From: Bacteroidales bacterium
GTDB taxonomy: Bacteria > Bacteroidota > Bacteroidia > Bacteroidales > JAOZQN01
Length of the DNA stretch: 6,451 nucleotides
Assembly (NCBI GenBank): GCA_029938985.1
Contig: JAOZTW010000308.1
Span: forward strand, 1 to 6,451
Direction: 5' to 3'
In this document: positions 1 to 5,472 of the stretch, one piece after another
Layout of the letters: the number at the start of each line of letters is the position of its first letter
How positions within the stretch are numbered: the first letter of the stretch is position 1
The notes under the pieces: model-generated
Database searches by the model: none
The model's input: the letters and a program-made list of their open reading frames with translations, nothing else
Told to the model about the DNA's origin: nothing
Made by a program: the position numbers and the translations under genes

Positions 1-255
1 TAATTAAATTATAATGAATGTTTTAACAAGACCTTGAATATCTATATGAGCCATTAAATAATAAGGCTTGGAAAGCAAGTAAATATTTTTTCTATTAAGG
101 TTGAAACCAAAAAAAGGTTTTAAATAAAGAAAAGTGACAATCGATAAATGAAAAATACCAATATTTTGAAAGGAAAATAATAACATTATAATCAATTATT
201 TATAATTTATTTAAAAAATATTATAAAGTAAATTTTTTTTATTAAAAAAACATAT

Positions 256-278
256 TACTTTTGTGTAAATTACATTTG
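256..278 (+). promoter_or_regulatory. Two tandem Bacteroidota -7-like motifs (weak)
   Basis: TACTTTTG (256-263) and TACATTTG (271-278) each match the Bacteroidota -7 consensus TAnnTTTG. Neither has a clean TTTG box 19-21 bp upstream; the first has only TTTT at 233-236. They point rightwards, but the next plausible gene start is about 400 bp away, so any transcript would be a long leader or a non-coding RNA. Chance matches are possible in sequence this AT-rich. Confidence 0.25.
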
Positions 279-449
279 TTTCAAACAGGAAACAATCAAA
301 TAAATTTTTACGTGAAATACTATTAGTGAAAAAGAAAAAATAACTAAGCAGATATATATAAACAACAATTTTTTATAGACTATTTTTGAGTTAGGCAAGG
401 CGTAAAATATTTTCGTATTGCTTTCTGGTAATCCTTTACAACGAAGCAT
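270..449 (-). CDS. Doubtful small ORF, 59 aa
   Basis: A minus-strand ATG at 447-449 opens 59 codons ending in TAA at 270-272. The frame is open further upstream, to a stop just above position 500. The N-terminal half (MLRCKGLPESNTK...) has ordinary protein-like composition. The C-terminal half is a hydrophobic stretch rich in I, L, F and V that could be a single membrane helix. I recognise no family. The neighbouring frame on the same strand also reads as plausible peptide over about 25 codons, which weakens the case. It may be part of a decayed gene or repeat rather than a real gene. Confidence 0.15.
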   Translation of the reverse strand: MLRCKGLPESNTKIFYALPNSKIVYKKLLFIYICLVIFSFSLIVFHVKIYLIVSCLKQM

Positions 450-497
450 AATGATAGAATTGACCTTAAAAAGTAACGTTTGTATATGATTAACTAC

Positions 498-584
498 TTA
501 AGCCCAATCTACTTGTATATTTTGTCCTTTAAGAATTTTAAGAATATCATTAAATAGCTCGCTATTTGCAGATTTGTTAAAATA
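498..584 (-). pseudogene. Orphan 3' end of an unidentified minus-strand gene
   Basis: The minus strand reads 28 codons (about YFNKSANSELFNDILKIL, then KGQNIQVDWA) ending in TAA at 498-500 and bounded upstream by a stop at 585-587. There is no ATG inside. The codons look like real coding sequence: charged and amphipathic, helix-like, with one TGG Trp. They resemble the C-terminal tail of a larger protein whose body is missing. I cannot name the family, and a fragment this short could be chance. Confidence 0.25.
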
Positions 585-672
585 TTAAAAGAACAAAAAA
601 ACGGTGTATTCTTGAGTTACTTATTATTTCATTTTCACTTATTAAAATTAATTAAACAAAAAACAATATAAC

Positions 673-1131
673 ATGGCTGATGAAATCAAATATCCTGTTG
701 GTAAGTTTTACTTTGAAGTAAGCTGGGAAGGAACAGACAACGCATACATTATATGTTCGGAAGTAAGTGGATTAAATTCAACAATTGAAAATATTGAATA
801 TAGAGATGGAAAAAGCGAAGCGTTTTATCCTACAAAACGCCCTGGATTACAAAAATTTGATGACGTTGTATTAACAAAAGCAATTTTTGAAAACGATCAA
901 GATTTTAAAGCATGGCACGATATAGTTGCTACAGATAGAAAAGATTACAGAAAAACAGTTGTAATTTCGCTTGGTAATGAGGTGGGAATGATAGTTATGA
1001 CATGGGAGCTTCAAAACGCATGGGTGTCAAAATGGGAAATGCCAGACATGAACTCAACCGCTAACGAAGTAGCTATAGATAAAATTACTGTTGTTTGCGA
1101 AAATATTGAAACTACAATTTTTGGTGGGTAA
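673..1131 (+). CDS. Tail tube protein of contractile injection system, T4 gp19 family
   Basis: The 152-aa product matches the phage T4 gp19/eCIS inner-tube family (TIGR02241-type) over its whole length. Visible family features are the N-terminal YPVGKFYFEVSW strand, SEVSGLNSTIENIEYRDG (residues about 30-47), the tube-loop region KRPGLQKFDDVVLTK (about 55-69), and the C-terminal TWELQNAWVSKWEMPDMNS followed by NEVAIDKITV. Such proteins stack as hexamers to form the rigid inner tube that a contractile sheath drives into a target. The start is the ATG at 673, after an A-rich leader with no Shine-Dalgarno site, and family alignment begins within a few residues of it. No sheath, spike, baseplate or AAA+ gene is in the window: the downstream gene is convergent and the upstream DNA has no intact gene. 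It may be a stand-alone copy or the remnant of a cluster. No clear promoter is visible directly upstream. Confidence 0.9.
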   Translation: MADEIKYPVGKFYFEVSWEGTDNAYIICSEVSGLNSTIENIEYRDGKSEAFYPTKRPGLQKFDDVVLTKAIFENDQDFKAWHDIVATDRKDYRKTVVISLGNEVGMIVMTWELQNAWVSKWEMPDMNSTANEVAIDKITVVCENIETTIFGG

Positions 1132-1184
1132 GTAGTGGATTAAGACTTAAGTACATAGAGTAATGTTTTTTGTGTGTAATAACC

Positions 1185-1201
1185 ATTTTTATTATAAAAA
1201 T
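1185..1201. terminator. Weak AT-only inverted repeat after the tube gene
   Basis: ATTTTTAT-T-ATAAAAAT is a perfect 8-bp inverted repeat about 55 bp after the tube gene stop. It contains no G or C, so the hairpin would be unstable. It is the only terminator-like structure I see between this gene and the convergent nuclease gene. Confidence 0.2.
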
Positions 1202-1245
1202 CTTAAAATTTGCATTTCTTTAATCTATTGGTTTACAATCATGTA

Positions 1246-1297
1246 ATTGCACCATTGTATCATTGCACCATTGAATAATTGTATCATTGTATCATTC
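1246..1297. repeat. 8-bp tandem repeat array (ATTGTATC/ATTGCACC)
   Basis: Six consecutive 8-bp units read ATTGCACC, ATTGTATC, ATTGCACC, ATTGAATA, ATTGTATC, ATTGTATC, followed by a partial ATTC. The variants alternate, suggesting local duplication of a two-unit block. The array lies in the 203-bp gap between the convergent tube and nuclease genes. An 8-bp period is out of phase with codons, which fits a non-coding array. Copy number at such loci often varies between strains by slippage; no function is evident. Confidence 0.75.
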
Positions 1298-1334
1298 CAT
1301 ATATCTTTAGTTTTGGAAAACAGATATTAATATT

Positions 1335-2057
1335 TTATCTATTTATTATTAGTTTTTCAATTGATTTTGAATAATCTGTTGTAATACTTATAGTATAAAT
1401 ACCAGATATGTAGTCAGAAACATTCAAATCAAATAAATATTTTCCAGCACTACAATGCTCGTTTTCTACAACTTCAATTTTATTACCAAGAATATCATAT
1501 ATAACTATCTCTATATTACTTGATTTTGGTAAGTAAAACTGCAAAGTAGAATTTCCGTTTGAAGGATTAGGAAATAAATTAGTTTCAATCATTTCTAAAT
1601 TCTTAATATTTTGAATAGCATCTGCTTCAAGAAAAATATTATCAAGTTTCCAATGCGAAGAATTTTCTGAACCTGTGCCAGACGATGTATAATGAAATGC
1701 AATATAGCACGAATTACTACTTATTGAATTTAAACTAACATTATTAGAACCAGTCCATTGTTGTGAGTTTTCGGTTGCATAATTATATTCTAAATCTGTC
1801 CAAGTAAAACTTTCTGGGTTTCCCGTTCCATCATAATTTGTTGAATATTTGAGTTTTATCTCTGGGTCTGTTATGCTATTGTCGATATATTGTGTCCAAG
1901 TATCAAAAGTTAGAATTTCGTTTTCATAACTATCTAAATCAATTGATGGCGAAACAAACCAATCGTTGCAGGTAGCAGAACTTCCGTAAGCATTTATCTC
2001 TATATCAGTTGATGCAACACAAGTCCAATCTTCATCGCCTGTTACACTATATTCTGT
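1335..2057 (-). pseudogene. Severed C-terminus of the nuclease: anchor-J-like domain plus T9SS sorting domain
   Basis: This continues the reading frame of the endonuclease gene directly after its in-frame TGA (2058-2060), with no further stop until TAA at 1335-1337. The first part (TEYSVTGDEDWTCV..., CNDWFVSPSIDL, HWKLDNIFLE) resembles choice-of-anchor-J/cleaved-adhesin-type beta-sandwich domains of secreted Bacteroidota proteins. The last 85 codons (531-615 of the full frame) are a type A T9SS C-terminal domain: NLFPNPSNGNSTLQF, then IYDILGNKI, then GIYTISI, ending KLIINR. In the intact protein this signal would direct export across the outer membrane and surface attachment or release. An ATG at 1590-1592 exists inside the frame, but a free-standing sorting domain without a signal peptide would have no role. 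I therefore read it as the cut-off end of the upstream gene, unless the TGA is a sequencing error. Confidence 0.85.
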
Positions 2058-3182
2058 TCAGCCGTTTGGCATACAATCTGTAAAATCAATATCAAAAATT
2101 GTTACAACAGATTGAAACTCCGAAACAACAATTGTAAATTCTTGAGTTATTGTAGTTTCATCTACTAATTTTAATACAACATTGTGATTTCCAATATGAC
2201 TATTTGTAGGAGTACCAGTTAATGTTGCAGTATTTGAAGCTTCGTCTTTAGAAAATGTTAACCAACTTGGTTTTGTTGGACATGTGATTTCCTCACTGTT
2301 GGTGTTGGTAGAATATGTTATATTATAAGTATAAGTAGTATATTCGGTAGCATTGGTAATTGGACTTGATGTAAACTGAAGAGAATTGCACGAATTCCAC
2401 ACACACTCAATCCATTCAGGATAATCAACAAATGGATTTCTATTATTTTGTATGTCGTGTACTGCATTGTTTCTATCTATTTCTTTTTGGCTAACAGGGT
2501 CTAATTGATGCCATTCAAGTAGCATATTTATTGTCCAATCTGAAAGATTATCGCCACTAAAATTTGCTCCGCTCCAACTACTTATTACATTTTTATATCT
2601 TGCAGCTGTATAAAAATATGCACGAGCAAAATCTCCTTTAAAATCATCTATTGGTTCAAAAACAGTGCTTGAATATCCAGGATAAGAGCAACTTCCTTTT
2701 TTGCTACCATTAGTTGAAGTCCAAGTTGGGTTTGTTGTTTCTCCGTAAGGCAAACTACTTCTGCGACCGTTTACATAACCATCGGTTGGCACTACAATAA
2801 ACAAATCGGCATACATAGGTTGATTTTCGTTAAACCAACTTTTTGGTACAGAGTGTTCTCTATTATAACAATCGCCCTCTTGAGTATAATTACCACATGT
2901 TTGTCCGCTGTTAAAATAAAAATAATAATTTGCATTGCCATCTCCATCCATAGAATACATGTCCCACACTTTGTTACTTCCAAAATCGTCTGTACTTTTG
3001 TAATAATAATGCAAATTATTATAACTATTTTGACTATGCCCAGATGAAATAATACTTCTAAGTGCTTCTCTAAGTGGTTCTCCCTCCAATCCTGTGGCAC
3101 TATTGTAGTAATCGTTTGGTATTTGTGCAAATATTACCGTACTAATTATTGATAGTATAAAAATAAAACTTGTTTTTTTCAT
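2058..3182 (-). CDS. Secreted endonuclease I family protein, truncated by in-frame TGA
   Basis: The 374-aa product starts with a signal peptide (MKKTSFIFIL..., probable cleavage after A19). It then has an endonuclease I (EndA/Vvn, PF04231-type) domain at about residues 25-265. The active-site motif NREHSVPKSWF is at 107-117, with the Glu-His pair E109/H110. The family blocks DLFIVVPTDGYVNGRRS (126-142), GDFARAYFY (183-191) and RNPFVDYPEW (248-257) follow; the Asn of the last block is a likely metal ligand. Paired cysteines (96/105, 260/265) fit an extracytoplasmic enzyme. Residues about 268-355 look like an Ig/He_PIG-type beta domain. The frame stops at TGA (2058-2060) just after FTDCMPNG, where relatives typically continue with GW; the same frame then runs on to a T9SS sorting domain. 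The nuclease domain is complete, so the truncated product could still be active in the periplasm but should not be exported. The gene is divergent from the aldolase gene. Confidence 0.9.
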   Translation of the reverse strand: MKKTSFIFILSIISTVIFAQIPNDYYNSATGLEGEPLREALRSIISSGHSQNSYNNLHYYYKSTDDFGSNKVWDMYSMDGDGNANYYFYFNSGQTCGNYTQEGDCYNREHSVPKSWFNENQPMYADLFIVVPTDGYVNGRRSSLPYGETTNPTWTSTNGSKKGSCSYPGYSSTVFEPIDDFKGDFARAYFYTAARYKNVISSWSGANFSGDNLSDWTINMLLEWHQLDPVSQKEIDRNNAVHDIQNNRNPFVDYPEWIECVWNSCNSLQFTSSPITNATEYTTYTYNITYSTNTNSEEITCPTKPSWLTFSKDEASNTATLTGTPTNSHIGNHNVVLKLVDETTITQEFTIVVSEFQSVVTIFDIDFTDCMPNG

Positions 3183-3197
3183 GCTAGTAAAATTATT

Positions 3198-3228
3198 TTT
3201 GATTTGTATTAAAAAACTGTTACCTTTG
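3198..3228 (+). promoter_or_regulatory. Bacteroidota-type promoter for the aldolase gene
   Basis: TTTG (3198-3201), a 19-bp spacer and TACCTTTG (3221-3228) match the phylum's -33/-7 consensus (TTTG, then TAnnTTTG) exactly. Transcription would begin near 3234-3236, leaving a leader of about 24 nt before the ATG at 3259. It lies in the 76-bp gap between the divergent nuclease and aldolase genes and argues against any aldolase start upstream of 3259. Confidence 0.7.
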
Positions 3229-3258
3229 TTTTTAATTTCAATTAATAAAAATTATATT

Positions 3259-3852
3259 ATGTCTGAAAAGTATAGTGGTGTAAAATTTAATGTTAATTAT
3301 GTAGGAAAAAATATTCCGCAATTTAATAAAAATAAAGAATTAAAACAATGGTATAAAGTTTTTAGAAATAAAAATTTAGCTCCAGTAATAAATGGTCAGG
3401 CTGGAGGAAATTTGAGTTACAGAATAAATGAACAAGAAAAACCTTTTGTTATTACTGGTAGTCAGATTAGTTTAGATACAAATTTAGACAATACTATGCT
3501 TGTTAAGGTATTAGATTGTTATTTTGATAAAAAAATTATTGATGTAGAGGGTACAAGAAATCCTTCTTCTGAAAGTTTTTTGCATCATGCAATTTATCAA
3601 AAACGCCCAGATATTAATGCTATTTTTCATGGTCATTCAACATCAATATTGGATAATTATAAAAAAGAAAATATTATTTGCACTAAAAAAGAAGTTCCTT
3701 ATGGTAGTATAAAACTTGTTAATAGTGTTCTCGAAATATTAGACAGTAAAATTAACTTCTTGATAATAAAAAATCATGGCTTTATTGCTCTTGCCACAAA
3801 CATGCAAAAAGCAGGTAAATTATCAGTTGAAATACTGTTAAAATTTAGTTGA
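3259..3852 (+). CDS. Class II aldolase/adducin family protein
   Basis: The 197-aa product is a member of the class II (zinc-dependent) aldolase/adducin fold, the family of L-fuculose-phosphate aldolase, ribulose-5-phosphate 4-epimerase and related enzymes. Visible motifs are GGNLSYR (49-55, phosphate-binding region), TGSQ (66-69), PSSES with the expected catalytic Glu105, the zinc-ligand pair HGH (124-126) in RPDINAIFHGHS, and a third zinc ligand, H173, in KNHGF. A metal-dependent sugar-phosphate aldolase or epimerase is likely, but the substrate cannot be read from the sequence. An in-frame ATG at 3181 would add 26 residues. I reject it because it lies upstream of the mapped promoter and that stretch encodes unrelated hydrophobic sequence. 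The C-terminus is short for the family: only 24 residues follow H173. The last codons and the TGA stop lie inside an 11-bp tandem array, so the end may have been remodelled by repeat growth. Confidence 0.88.
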   Translation: MSEKYSGVKFNVNYVGKNIPQFNKNKELKQWYKVFRNKNLAPVINGQAGGNLSYRINEQEKPFVITGSQISLDTNLDNTMLVKVLDCYFDKKIIDVEGTRNPSSESFLHHAIYQKRPDINAIFHGHSTSILDNYKKENIICTKKEVPYGSIKLVNSVLEILDSKINFLIIKNHGFIALATNMQKAGKLSVEILLKFS

Positions 3853-3894
3853 AATTCAATTGAAATACAATAGAAATTCAGTGGAAATATTATT
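3829..3894 (+). repeat. 11-bp tandem array, left copy (GAAATTCAATT type)
   Basis: Six consecutive 11-bp units read GAAATACTGTT, AAAATTTAGTT, GAAATTCAATT, GAAATACAATA, GAAATTCAGTG, GAAATATTATT. The first two encode the end of the aldolase, and its stop codon TGA (3850-3852) spans the junction of units two and three. The core TTGAAATTCAA is a palindrome around one central A. The same unit family occurs inverted at 4111-4220. Confidence 0.85.
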
Positions 3895-3910
3895 GACACT
3901 TTTTTTATCA

Positions 3911-4048
3911 GTTGCCACGTGCTTTAGCACGTGGATAAAATTTATAAATAGAACAAATAGGGCTTTACCCTTTACTGTTTGAGATTTAAAAGGGCTATAC
4001 CTGTGCCGAATGATGTATTAAGCTCCACGAGCTAAAGCACGTGGCAAC
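3911..4048. mobile_element. REPIN-like element: two inverted 24-bp REP palindromes
   Basis: The element is bounded by two 24-bp sequences in inverted orientation (3911-3934 and 4025-4048) that match at 23 of 24 positions. Each is itself a hairpin; the left one contains the perfect CCACGTGCTTTAGCACGTGG (8-bp stem, TTTA loop). Between them are two smaller related hairpins in direct orientation: AGGGCTTTACCCT (3959-3971) and AGGGCTATACCT (3991-4002), sharing the GCTWTA-type core. An alternative small hairpin, AGCTC-CAC-GAGCT, overlaps the right end (4021-4033). This is the architecture of REP doublets (REPINs/BIMEs), which are non-autonomous and moved by RAYT (TnpA-REP, Y1-type) transposases encoded elsewhere. 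No transposase is in the window. Naming it a REPIN is inference from structure; it could also serve as a structured 3' UTR for the two convergent genes. Confidence 0.7.
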
Positions 4049-4110
4049 AAATATAAAGCAAGTAGCAAATAATAAAAATGTAAATCATATATAAAACATG
4101 CCAATAAATA

Positions 4111-4220
4111 CAACTGAATTTCCATTGAATTTCAACAGTATTTCCATTGAATTTCAACAGTATTTCCATTGAATTTCAACTGAATTTCAACTGAATTTCA
4201 ATTGTCTTTCAACTGTTTTT
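4111..4220 (-). repeat. 11-bp tandem array, right copy (inverted)
   Basis: Ten consecutive 11-bp units on the plus strand read CAACTGAATTT, CCATTGAATTT, CAACAGTATTT, CCATTGAATTT, CAACAGTATTT, CCATTGAATTT, CAACTGAATTT twice, CAATTGTCTTT and CAACTGTTTTT. The central block alternates two unit types, implying duplication of a 22-bp block. Read on the minus strand, the units are GAAATTCAGTT, GAAATTCAATG and GAAATACTGTT, the same family as the left array. The array overlaps the first two bases of the gcvT stop codon (4219-4221), so it forms the start of the gcvT 3' UTR. Confidence 0.9.
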
Positions 4221-5310
4221 ACTTTTTATAAAAAGGAGGTCTTACAATCTTGGCTTTCAGTTTTTTCTTTCTCACTTGAATTAAAATTTCAGTGCCAGAT
4301 TTACGGTAATCAAACTTAACATATCCTAAACCAATTCCTTTTTTTAGCATTGGCGACATTGTGCCAGATGTAACTTCTCCAATTTCCTCTTCGTTGTTAT
4401 TTAAAATCTTATAATACTGACGAGGAATTCCTCTTTCAATCATTTCAAATGCAATTAATCTTTTCTCAATACCTTTGGCTTTAAGGTTTTCCATGTATTC
4501 ACGGTCAATAAAATTATTGCCTTCTGTAAATTTTGTTATCCAACCCAAACCTGCCTCAAGCGGAGACGTTGTTTCATCAATATCGTTACCATATAGACAA
4601 TATCCCATTTCCAACCGTAGCGTGTCTCTTGCCGCCAGTCCAATAGGCTTAATATCAAACTCTTTTCCTGCCTCAAAAATTGCTTCCCAAATTTTATCAG
4701 CCTCATTGTTCCACATATACAGTTCAAACCCTCCAGCTCCTGTGTATCCTGTTGCCGATATTATTACGTCTTCAATACCTGCAACCACACCATATTCAAA
4801 AGTATAGAATTTTATATCAGATAAATTTGTATCTGTTATTTTTTGTAAAACCTTTGTTGCATCTGGTCCTTGAATAGCCAATTGAGCTATATTATCAGAA
4901 GCATTTTCAATTTCTGCTCCAATTTCTTCGTTTTGTTTTTTAACCCATGCCCAGTCTTTGTCAATATTTGAAGCGTTTATTACAAGCAAATATTTTTGCT
5001 CATTAACCATATAAACAATCAAATCGTCAACAATTCCTCCTTTTCCGTTAGGAAAACATGTATATTGTGCTTTGCCTGCCAATAGCTTTGCTACATCGTT
5101 TGTTGTGATTTTTTGAACTAATTCAAATGCTTTTGCACCTTTTACCCATAGTTCGCCCATGTGAGAAACGTCAAAAACACCTACTGATTCTCGCACTTTT
5201 ATATGCTCTTGATTAACACCAAAATATTCTACTGGCATTTTATATCCTACAAACTCAACGAGTCGTGCACCTAATTGTTCATGAAAATGTGTGAACGGAG
5301 TTGTTTTCAT
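4219..5310 (-). CDS. gcvT: Aminomethyltransferase (glycine cleavage system T-protein)
   Basis: The 363-aa product is full length for GcvT. In the glycine cleavage system it takes the aminomethyl group from the lipoyl arm of H-protein and, with tetrahydrofolate, yields 5,10-methylene-THF and ammonia in the cytoplasm. Motifs in order are VGYKMPVEY (21-29), VFDVSHMGE (45-53), FPNGKGGIVDDLIVY (86-100) carrying the catalytic Asp of the DD pair at 95-96, LAIQGP (144-149), GYTGAGGFELY (188-198), LAARDTLRLEMGYCLYGNDI in the C-terminal half, and EVTSGTMSPMLKKGIGLGY near the end. The ATG at 5308-5310 gives the family's usual N-terminus (KTTPFTHFHEQLGARLVEF). Genes for the P-, H- and L-proteins are not adjacent, as is common in Bacteroidota. 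The gene stands alone between a convergent aldolase and a divergent broken gene. It ends in the 11-bp array, which does not alter the family-like C-terminus. Confidence 0.97.
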   Translation of the reverse strand: MKTTPFTHFHEQLGARLVEFVGYKMPVEYFGVNQEHIKVRESVGVFDVSHMGELWVKGAKAFELVQKITTNDVAKLLAGKAQYTCFPNGKGGIVDDLIVYMVNEQKYLLVINASNIDKDWAWVKKQNEEIGAEIENASDNIAQLAIQGPDATKVLQKITDTNLSDIKFYTFEYGVVAGIEDVIISATGYTGAGGFELYMWNNEADKIWEAIFEAGKEFDIKPIGLAARDTLRLEMGYCLYGNDIDETTSPLEAGLGWITKFTEGNNFIDREYMENLKAKGIEKRLIAFEMIERGIPRQYYKILNNNEEEIGEVTSGTMSPMLKKGIGLGYVKFDYRKSGTEILIQVRKKKLKAKIVRPPFYKK

Positions 5311-5350
5311 TATATTATTTTAGTTAAAAAATTATTTATATTTTAAAATG

Positions 5351-5380
5351 TAAAAGTAAATATTTTTTGTGAAAAACAAA
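5351..5380 (-). promoter_or_regulatory. Probable gcvT promoter
   Basis: On the minus strand, TTTG (plus 5377-5380) is followed after 18 bp by TACTTTTA (plus 5351-5358). This is one base off the TAnnTTTG consensus, with near-ideal spacing. Transcription would start near 5344, about 35 nt before the gcvT ATG. I see no sign of a glycine riboswitch: the leader is short and AT-rich. Confidence 0.45.
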
Positions 5381-5442
5381 TTATTTTTTTAAGGAAAATG
5401 AAAATAATTGGCATGTTTAATTAATTGTTTTCACTTTTATCT

Positions 5443-5466
5443 GTTGTCATGCGCTTTAGCTTGTGA
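5443..5466 (+). repeat. Decayed solitary copy of the REP palindrome
   Basis: This 24-bp segment matches the inward-read right arm of the REPIN-like element at 19 of 24 positions and the left arm at 18. All five differences from the right arm are transitions. Similarity continues on both sides: ACTTTTATC-like sequence before it and ATTAAAA-like sequence after it. The core GCGCTTTAGC is preserved, and much of the stem can still pair with G-T wobbles. It lies between the divergent gcvT gene and the broken gene at 5473. Confidence 0.65.
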
Positions 5467-5472
5467 TTAAAA

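Larger units (their letters stand above)
1..672. other. Long stretch without a convincing intact gene
   Basis: This AT-rich stretch lies upstream of the tail-tube gene. I see no protein of recognisable family on either strand. It holds two TAnnTTTG motifs near 256-278, a 59-codon minus-strand open frame at 270-449, and a minus-strand coding-like fragment ending at 498; these are listed separately. A 63-codon minus-strand frame at 4-195 is rich in F, I, L and Y, as random AT-rich sequence often is, and has no visible promoter. The stretch may be decayed accessory DNA, but that is inference. Confidence 0.5.

Noticed and set aside
4..195. 63-codon minus-strand ORF with hydrophobic composition
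   Set aside because: It is rich in F, I, L and Y as expected from random AT-rich DNA, has no visible promoter motif and matches no family I recognise.
2058..2060. TGA reassigned to Trp (alternative genetic code)
   Set aside because: Trp in the intact genes is TGG throughout, and TGA ends the aldolase. A code-4 AT-rich genome would use TGA for Trp frequently.
2792..3130. Overlapping ORFs on both strands inside the nuclease gene (also 2820-3047)
   Set aside because: They are shadows of the endonuclease reading frame, with no domain resemblance.
3181..3258. Upstream in-frame ATG extending the aldolase by 26 residues
   Set aside because: It lies upstream of the consensus promoter at 3198-3228, overlaps the nuclease start codon and encodes hydrophobic sequence not found in the family.
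3911..3934. Classical intrinsic terminator for the aldolase
   Set aside because: The hairpin is strong, but no T tract follows it on either strand, so it does not fit a rho-independent terminator.
3829..4220. CRISPR array
   Set aside because: The repeats are 11-bp contiguous units without unique spacers, and no cas gene is present.
4475..4877. Plus- and minus-strand ORFs inside gcvT
   Set aside because: They are antisense or out-of-frame shadows of a clearly identified, fully conserved gcvT.
5311..5350. Glycine riboswitch upstream of gcvT
   Set aside because: The leader is about 35 nt of AT-rich sequence, too short and lacking the conserved GC-rich aptamer elements.
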